64,000 bases of DNA from positions 1-64,000 of the forward strand of contig JBKBHF010000007.1 in assembly GCA_046297695.1 (NCBI GenBank), given 5' to 3'. The stretch is from Permianibacter sp046297695 (GTDB lineage: Bacteria > Pseudomonadota > Gammaproteobacteria > Enterobacterales > Permianibacteraceae). Below the pieces are notes generated by a model. It did not search any database. It was not told the origin of the DNA and worked only from the letters and a program-made list of their open reading frames with translations. Shown here piece after piece: positions 60,601-64,000 of this stretch (positions are counted from its first letter, which is position 1; every line of letters starts with the position of its first letter). Position numbers and translations under genes: made by a program.

Positions 60601-60832
60601 ACACGCCGGGAATGCTCTGCATCGCTTTTTCGATACGGTCGATCACTTCCCGTTCCACCGTTTCGGGTGAGGCACCGGGGTAGGGAATGTTGACGAACAG
60701 CATCGGCATCTCGACATCCGGGCGTTCGTTGACGCGCAGATTCGACAAGGCCATCCAGCCCATGAACATCAGTGCCAGCGTCACCACGATGGTGACGACT
60801 GGACGCTTGATACTGAATTCCGACAGGAACAT
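57626..60832 (-). CDS. RND family efflux permease, system 2
   Basis: A 1068-residue pump. It starts MFLSEFSIKRPVVTIVVTLALMFMG. Helix 4 has GVLIDDAIVVRENIVRHME with the Asp pair, and helix 10 GLVAKNAILLLDCARKKEQ with the Lys. A C-terminal extension of about 50 residues (LIFIEAILTLVGIRALFRLLSRPFRRLPRG) adds a helix beyond the usual end. Sequence differs widely from the pump of system 1, so the two are not recent duplicates. Its start codon is preceded by GGAGG lying over the stop of the adaptor gene, and the two genes are three bases apart. Confidence 0.93.
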   Translation of the reverse strand: MFLSEFSIKRPVVTIVVTLALMFMGWMALSNLRVNERPDVEMPMLFVNIPYPGASPETVEREVIDRIEKAMQSIPGVYELRATANEGNGQFQIIFNFDKNMIEAADEVRNAIASVRYKLPLEMREPVIQRFDMSAQPIVQIALTSTSQSHAELSRLAEEDLSEQLRAIPGVAVVNVRGALTRELSVLLHADKLREHNVSVTEVLAALRNQNMTAPVGKLTGPLEEQGIRLLGRVESPETFGQIVVKRRGDDLIRLSQVATVEDGFAELNSMSLRNGNPNVGIHVIRSRDASTVEVAKLVREKVEAMNKELLQGSTLTITQDGGEDAQQSLNNVIEALVLGAGLTILVVYAFLNSWRSTLITSLALPTSVLTAFIAVWLCGFTLNFMTLLGLSLAIGVLIDDAIVVRENIVRHMENGMDKFNAARVGTNEIGMAVTATTFSIIAVFVPVAFMDGVSGEWFRPFALTVAASVLVSLFISFSLDPMLSAYWGDPIDHHQKPKRGISRVLERFNHWFDHQADRYTKVIQWALKHRKAMTLIAVSSFVAAIWLQLSFGGMSFLPKSDFGWFAVDIRTPSGTSLEYARIKTEQAAQIARDIPEVRSTDSTVSPGSGRIYIYAGEKKERRRSIDDIAADLRIRLKSLVGAEYVVLDDINNGARKPVHIQFYGPDSRKLMEITNTFMAQLRQVPGAVDVGLSEQDPKPELQVELDRGLANSLGISINDAAQALRTAFAGVEVGDWVDPNGETRDVAVRLHPDDRDSAEDLERLPIVAGAGNTVIPLEQIAKITMGRGPSRIQHMDGKRMMAVTANVEGRSQGEVIQEAMKLARAIDFPHGYGIELGGAGRDQQEVFSRMMMALLAGVALMYLVLVIQFGSFLAPISVMLSLPLSLIGVVVSLLVADATINLMSLIGVIMLMGLVAKNAILLLDCARKKEQEGHDREEALMEAGRARLRPILMTTFALIAGMLPVAIGVGEGGEFYQPLAIAIIGGTITSTILTLLVVPTFYDSIEIASERALAKFQVRAERFGSGLSAVLIFIEAILTLVGIRALFRLLSRPFRRLPRGALVEDRG

Positions 60833-60835
60833 GGT

Positions 60836-61969
60836 TTAGCCTCCGGTGCTGGCGACAGCGGCGGACTGCAGCTCGACCTTGGCGCCATCGGTCAGCGCAC
60901 CTTGCGGATGCCGCAACACCTGATCGCCGGCCGCGAGGCCGTTCTTGATTTCATAGTGACCGTGGCGGACATCCTTTTCGCCAAGTTCGACGCTGACTTT
61001 TTGCAGTGTGCCGTCGGCAACACGCCAGACATAATGATTGTCGCCTTCACGGACCAGCACGGTTTCCGGCAGCATCAGGCTGGCACGGCTGCTGGTTTGC
61101 ACCCGGCCTTCGGCAAACAGGCCGGCGACCAGGGCGCCGGTCTTGCTTTGCAGTTTCACCGCCACTTCCACTTGGCGGGTGGCCGGATTGGCCATCGGAC
61201 TGACTCGTTCAATCAGCCCTTCGAACACTTGCTCGCCATAACCGTTGACCCGGAAACTGACCGGATTGCCCACTTTGACTTCGTTGACCTGATCGGCCGC
61301 AATAAAGCCTTCGAACCGAATGCTGTTCGGATCGATCACTTTCAGCAGCGCCTTGCCAACTTGCGCGGTGTCGCCGTTGGAGACCGAGCGCTCGCTGATG
61401 ATGCCGGCGAAAGGCGCCCTTACTTCGGTTTTTTCCATTTGCTGGCGGGCTTGCACCACCCGCGCCTTGGCGGCGGCCAGATCGCTCTGGGCGTTGTTGC
61501 GGCGGATCTCGGCGTCTTCCAGGTTCTGGGTCGACACCGCACCGGTCGAAGACAGCGTTTTCAGACGTTCGAACTGGCGCTGGGCCTGATCAAAGGCCTG
61601 TTGCGAGGCGCGCTCGGCTTCTTCCGCCGACGCGAGGTTTTCCCGCAGATAGGTGTCGTCGAGCCGGACCAGCAGATCGCCTTTCTGGACCTTGTCGCCG
61701 TTGTGCTTGAACACCTGCATGACCACGGCCGAGACTTCGGCGCGCAGATCGGCCTGCTTTTCCGGCTGCAGCGATCCGGAAATCACCGGACCGGTGCCGA
61801 GCTCGCCGGTGCCGAGCACAACCAGATCCGCGCTGGTCAGCAACAGCGGCTGGGCGACAGCTTCGGCCGCCTGTTCCGGGCCTTGTTGGCCGCAGCCGGC
61901 CAAAACGCCGAGACCGAGTACGACGCTGGCAGCCAGCAGAGTGCGGTGCAGGTGGGTGTGACGCTTCAT
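60836..61969 (-). CDS. RND efflux adaptor lipoprotein, system 2
   Basis: A 377-residue membrane fusion protein. A signal peptide ends VLAGCGQQ with the lipid-modified Cys at 26, followed by lipoyl halves DLRAEVSAVVMQVFKHNGDKVQKGDLLVRLDD and KTEVRAPFAGIISERSVSNGDTAQVGKALLKV, a coiled-coil hairpin (about 110-185), a barrel and the C-terminal DNHYVWRVADGTLQKVSVELGE. A nearby in-frame ATG three codons upstream is an alternative start. It heads the two-gene operon with the permease. Confidence 0.9.
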   Translation of the reverse strand: MKRHTHLHRTLLAASVVLGLGVLAGCGQQGPEQAAEAVAQPLLLTSADLVVLGTGELGTGPVISGSLQPEKQADLRAEVSAVVMQVFKHNGDKVQKGDLLVRLDDTYLRENLASAEEAERASQQAFDQAQRQFERLKTLSSTGAVSTQNLEDAEIRRNNAQSDLAAAKARVVQARQQMEKTEVRAPFAGIISERSVSNGDTAQVGKALLKVIDPNSIRFEGFIAADQVNEVKVGNPVSFRVNGYGEQVFEGLIERVSPMANPATRQVEVAVKLQSKTGALVAGLFAEGRVQTSSRASLMLPETVLVREGDNHYVWRVADGTLQKVSVELGEKDVRHGHYEIKNGLAAGDQVLRHPQGALTDGAKVELQSAAVASTGG

Positions 61970-62298
61970 GGTGGGCATCCCCGTAACAAAAGAAGAAAAA
62001 GGTCCATTTCGGATGGGGCCATTGTCCTGACCGAGCCATTGCGACGTTCGCGGCAAACGTATCTGATTGTTAATGCCGGGAACTCTGCTGGTGATGGTGA
62101 ACAGGAAACCGCTCGGCCGATCCGCTGACGAATCCGGGTCAGTGTCCTGTTTGGCGCGCCGCGCCGACAGTGCCGGAAGTCAGCGCCGTCAGCCGGCGCT
62201 TTGGCGTGGCAAAACCTTCATCCGGACAGGGCCTTCCGCTATACTTCGCGGCCGTCGCCCCAGCCGGGTTGGGGCTCACCGTAATAAAGAGGTTGGGC
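61970..62298. other. divergent intergenic region between the RND system 2 and cytochrome genes
   Basis: About 330 bases with no supportable gene. On the plus strand TATACT at 62240-62245, with a poor TTCATC 17 bases before it, is the best promoter candidate for the cytochrome gene. Nothing else recognisable. Confidence 0.4.
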
Positions 62299-62742
62299 AT
62301 GAATTTGCGCCAGATGGCGGTTGCCGCAGCAGCCGCAGTGCTGATTGGAGTGTCATTGCAGGCCGCCGTGGCCGGTCAGGACAGCAAGAGCTGGCGCTCG
62401 GAAGCGTCCCAGCGGGAACGGACCGCGCCGGTCGGCAAGGTCTATGTCGAAGGTGACGATATCCCGAATCCGGCGCCGGCCGTGGTCGCCAGCAGCGGCC
62501 CGCGCAGCGGCGAGCAGGTTTACAACGGCGCGTGCGCCGGCTGCCATGCCGCCGGTGTTGCCGGTGCCCCGAAGTTCGGTGACAAAGCGGCCTGGGCTCC
62601 GCGCATCAAGGCGGGTGACGACGCGCTCTGGAACAGCCTGATGAACGGCAAGAACGCGATGCCGCCGAAGGGCATGTGCATGGACTGCTCGGAAGACGAG
62701 CTGAAGGCCGTTCTGGCCTACGTGGTCGACGCCTCCAAGTAA
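62299..62742 (+). CDS. cytochrome c5 family protein
   Basis: A 147-residue periplasmic c-type cytochrome. A signal peptide (MNLRQMAVAAAAAVLIGVSL..., cut after AVA) is followed by a linker and the haem domain: GACAGCHAAGVAG with the CxxCH site, and NAMPPKGMCMDCSEDELKAVLAYVV with the axial Met and the extra Cys pair typical of c5. It probably carries electrons to a terminal oxidase. A second member of the family follows 115 bases on. Confidence 0.9.
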   Translation: MNLRQMAVAAAAAVLIGVSLQAAVAGQDSKSWRSEASQRERTAPVGKVYVEGDDIPNPAPAVVASSGPRSGEQVYNGACAGCHAAGVAGAPKFGDKAAWAPRIKAGDDALWNSLMNGKNAMPPKGMCMDCSEDELKAVLAYVVDASK

Positions 62743-62774
62743 GCAAGTACTCACCCTTGGTGTATTGGCCGAGG

Positions 62775-62803
62775 CAAAAAAGGGCTGCGCTGCGGCCCTT
62801 TTT
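62775..62803 (+). terminator. terminator after the first cytochrome gene
   Basis: AAAAAAGGGC, a short GC loop, GCCCTTTTT. A symmetric intrinsic terminator between the two cytochrome genes, so they are likely separate transcripts. Confidence 0.78.
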
Positions 62804-62857
62804 CATTGCAGGTTCCGTATCAGCGACAGCCATTAGCGATTGTCCGGAGAACTCACG

Positions 62858-63214
62858 ATGCAAGGCTTGCGTTTCGCGCTGCTGACCGCCCTGTTCGGTC
62901 TGACGGCCTGTTCCGAAGCCGGTCCGGCGGCAGCAACGGCAGCTGAAAACCCGCGGGCCAGCCGCAGCGGCGCCGCTATCGTCAACCAGTATTGCCTGAC
63001 CTGCCATGGCCGCGGTCTGTACAACGCGCCGCGCATCGGCGATACCGAAGCCTGGCAGGCCAAGCTGGCAGAAGGGCGCGAACACCTTTGGCAGGTGGTG
63101 CTGCAGGGCGAGAAAGCGATGCCGCCGCGTGGCAATTGTCACGATTGCACCGACGACGAGCTGCGCGCAGCGATGGACCATTTGATCGCCCAATCGATAC
63201 CCGCTGGCAACTGA
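62858..63214 (+). CDS. cytochrome c5-like lipoprotein
   Basis: A 118-residue c-type cytochrome. The signal peptide ends GLTACSEA with a lipobox Cys at 18, so it should be membrane-anchored. NQYCLTCHGRGL holds the haem site; KAMPPRGNCHDCTDDELRAAMDHLI has the axial Met and the c5 Cys pair. It is shorter and more diverged than the preceding cytochrome. The ATG of MQGLRFAL is chosen, with CGGAGA upstream. Confidence 0.87.
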   Translation: MQGLRFALLTALFGLTACSEAGPAAATAAENPRASRSGAAIVNQYCLTCHGRGLYNAPRIGDTEAWQAKLAEGREHLWQVVLQGEKAMPPRGNCHDCTDDELRAAMDHLIAQSIPAGN

Positions 63215-63232
63215 GCCGGATCACCAGACTGT

Positions 63233-63258
63233 ACCCAGCTGCCGTGCTGGGTATACTC
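63233..63258 (+). promoter_or_regulatory. hairpin overlapping a possible promoter
   Basis: ACCCAGC-TGCCGT-GCTGGGT forms a hairpin just after the cytochrome gene. Its right edge runs into TATACT, preceded by TGGG (extended -10-like), 20 bases before the next start codon. It could be both the end of one unit and the start of the next. Confidence 0.35.
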
Positions 63259-63276
63259 GGGCCAACGACATAAGGA

Positions 63277-64000
63277 ATGTCCGGCCCTGATCGCATGGAA
63301 GGTCCCATCCCCCAGACTCCGCTTCGGCATTTTCGTCGCCGCCCGTTCGCTATCTGGTGGCTGGCGCTGCTGCTGGTGGCGCTGGTGTTGTTGGCCTTGC
63401 CATCGTTACCGGCGCCGGTCGCTTACCACCTGCTGCTCGCCGATGCCAAAGCCGCCATTCTGTTATTGATTGCCGCCGGTCTTGGTTACCGCGCCTGGCG
63501 GGCGCGACCTGGGGCCAGCCGCCTGCTGCTGACCGGGCTGGCCGCCGGTATCAGCTGCTGGGCACTCGGCTGGGTCATTTTCAGCATCGAGCTCTGGTAC
63601 GGCCGGGCCATCGGCATCGATCTGATCGAGGAAGTGCTGCACGGGCTGTACTTCCTGATCCTGCTCTGGACCCTGGATCGGCTGGAAAACCGGCCGCCGC
63701 GCGGATTTGCGCCGATCTTTGTGGTCGCCATGTTCTGCTACCTGGTGTTGCTGCCGGCACTGGTGGCGCCACGGGAGTACGACAACTGGGCGCCGACCTT
63801 CCTGTTCTTTCTTTTTCTCGATCTGTACATCGCCTTGCGCTGCTATCTGCTGGCTTTGCGCACCGGTTCGCCGCAGCTGGCGCGGCTGCTGCGCACCACC
63901 GCGTTGGCCTTCGCTGCGGCACTGGTGATCGACGGCGTCGATTGGGCGCTGTTTGCCGGCGTGTACCGGCCGAGCGCCGACCACAGCTGGACCGCCCTGG
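63277..64000 (+). CDS. multi-pass membrane protein, N-terminal part, runs off the window
   Basis: 241 codons are visible without a stop. After a short basic N terminus there are about seven membrane helices (for example AIWWLALLLVALVLLALP, AAILLLIAAGLGYRAW, FAPIFVVAMFCYLVLLPALVAP, TFLFFLFLDLYIALRCYLLAL). The layout of short loops and an RLENRPPR-type basic loop resembles the sensory membrane module in front of GGDEF, histidine kinase or PAS domains, but the catalytic part is outside the window. TAAGGA precedes the chosen ATG; another ATG lies 18 bases on. Confidence 0.7.
   Translation, partial: MSGPDRMEGPIPQTPLRHFRRRPFAIWWLALLLVALVLLALPSLPAPVAYHLLLADAKAAILLLIAAGLGYRAWRARPGASRLLLTGLAAGISCWALGWVIFSIELWYGRAIGIDLIEEVLHGLYFLILLWTLDRLENRPPRGFAPIFVVAMFCYLVLLPALVAPREYDNWAPTFLFFLFLDLYIALRCYLLALRTGSPQLARLLRTTALAFAAALVIDGVDWALFAGVYRPSADHSWTAL

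Overview
The window is GC-rich chromosomal DNA from a gammaproteobacterium, packed with genes on both strands. Several local gene orders are typical of the class: gppA-rhlB with divergent trxA-rho, rsmD beside ftsY-ftsE-ftsX-rpoH, yggX-mutY, thiS-thiG-trmB and ubiD. The detailed mix (rho-trxA-ppx, thiSG-trmB) recalls Pseudomonadales-like lineages. I cannot name a genus from sequence reading alone.

Layout. 1-3.2 kb: tRNA-Phe, yggX, mutY, rimK and a RimB-type aspartic protease. 3.3-6.2 kb: a compact four-gene operon (Tat-exported protein, PqqD-like protein, HprK-related kinase, nucleotidyltransferase) that looks like a protein or peptide tailoring system of unknown product. 6.4-10.4 kb: thiS, thiG, trmB, a deaminase, a protein with an exact 26-residue repeat period, and a beta-barrel protein. 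10.5-18.6 kb: a DNA-repair block with a Cho-like exonuclease/GIY-YIG protein, an AddA-like helicase-nuclease and its AddB-like partner, with a small GIY-YIG gene inserted between the last two. 18.7-26.8 kb: mtfA, a thioredoxin-fold protein, a SIMPL protein, a SulP transporter, rsmD and ftsYEX. 26.8-28.8 kb: an AT-rich insert between ftsX and rpoH. 29-42.5 kb: rpoH (with a CIRCE operator), TPR and solute-binding proteins, ubiD with a flavin/iron-sulfur reductase, a sodium symporter, a SEC-C protein, rho, trxA, rhlB and gppA. 42.5-44.1 kb: a second AT-rich insert beside mprF. 44-50.9 kb: mprF, an SRPBCC protein, trmN6, rmuC and a queuosine-precursor transporter. 51-53 kb: two tRNA-Arg(CCG) copies flanking a prophage remnant. 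53.4-62 kb: two convergent RND efflux systems. 62.3-63.2 kb: two cytochrome c5-like proteins, then a truncated membrane protein at the window edge.

The most interesting features are three. First, the PqqD/HprK-like/nucleotidyltransferase operon with its Tat-exported candidate substrate. Second, two independent insertions sharing one plan: each lies directly downstream of a housekeeping gene (ftsX, mprF), carries a small secreted cysteine-containing protein plus a second exported or membrane-anchored protein, and ends in a diverged duplicate of that gene's 3' end. In ftsX the two differences between copies are both synonymous, which points to additive recombination with DNA from a relative rather than site-specific integration. 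Third, a near-perfect CIRCE element directly upstream of rpoH, implying HrcA control of the heat-shock sigma factor.

No CRISPR array, rRNA, complete insertion sequence or integrase gene was seen.
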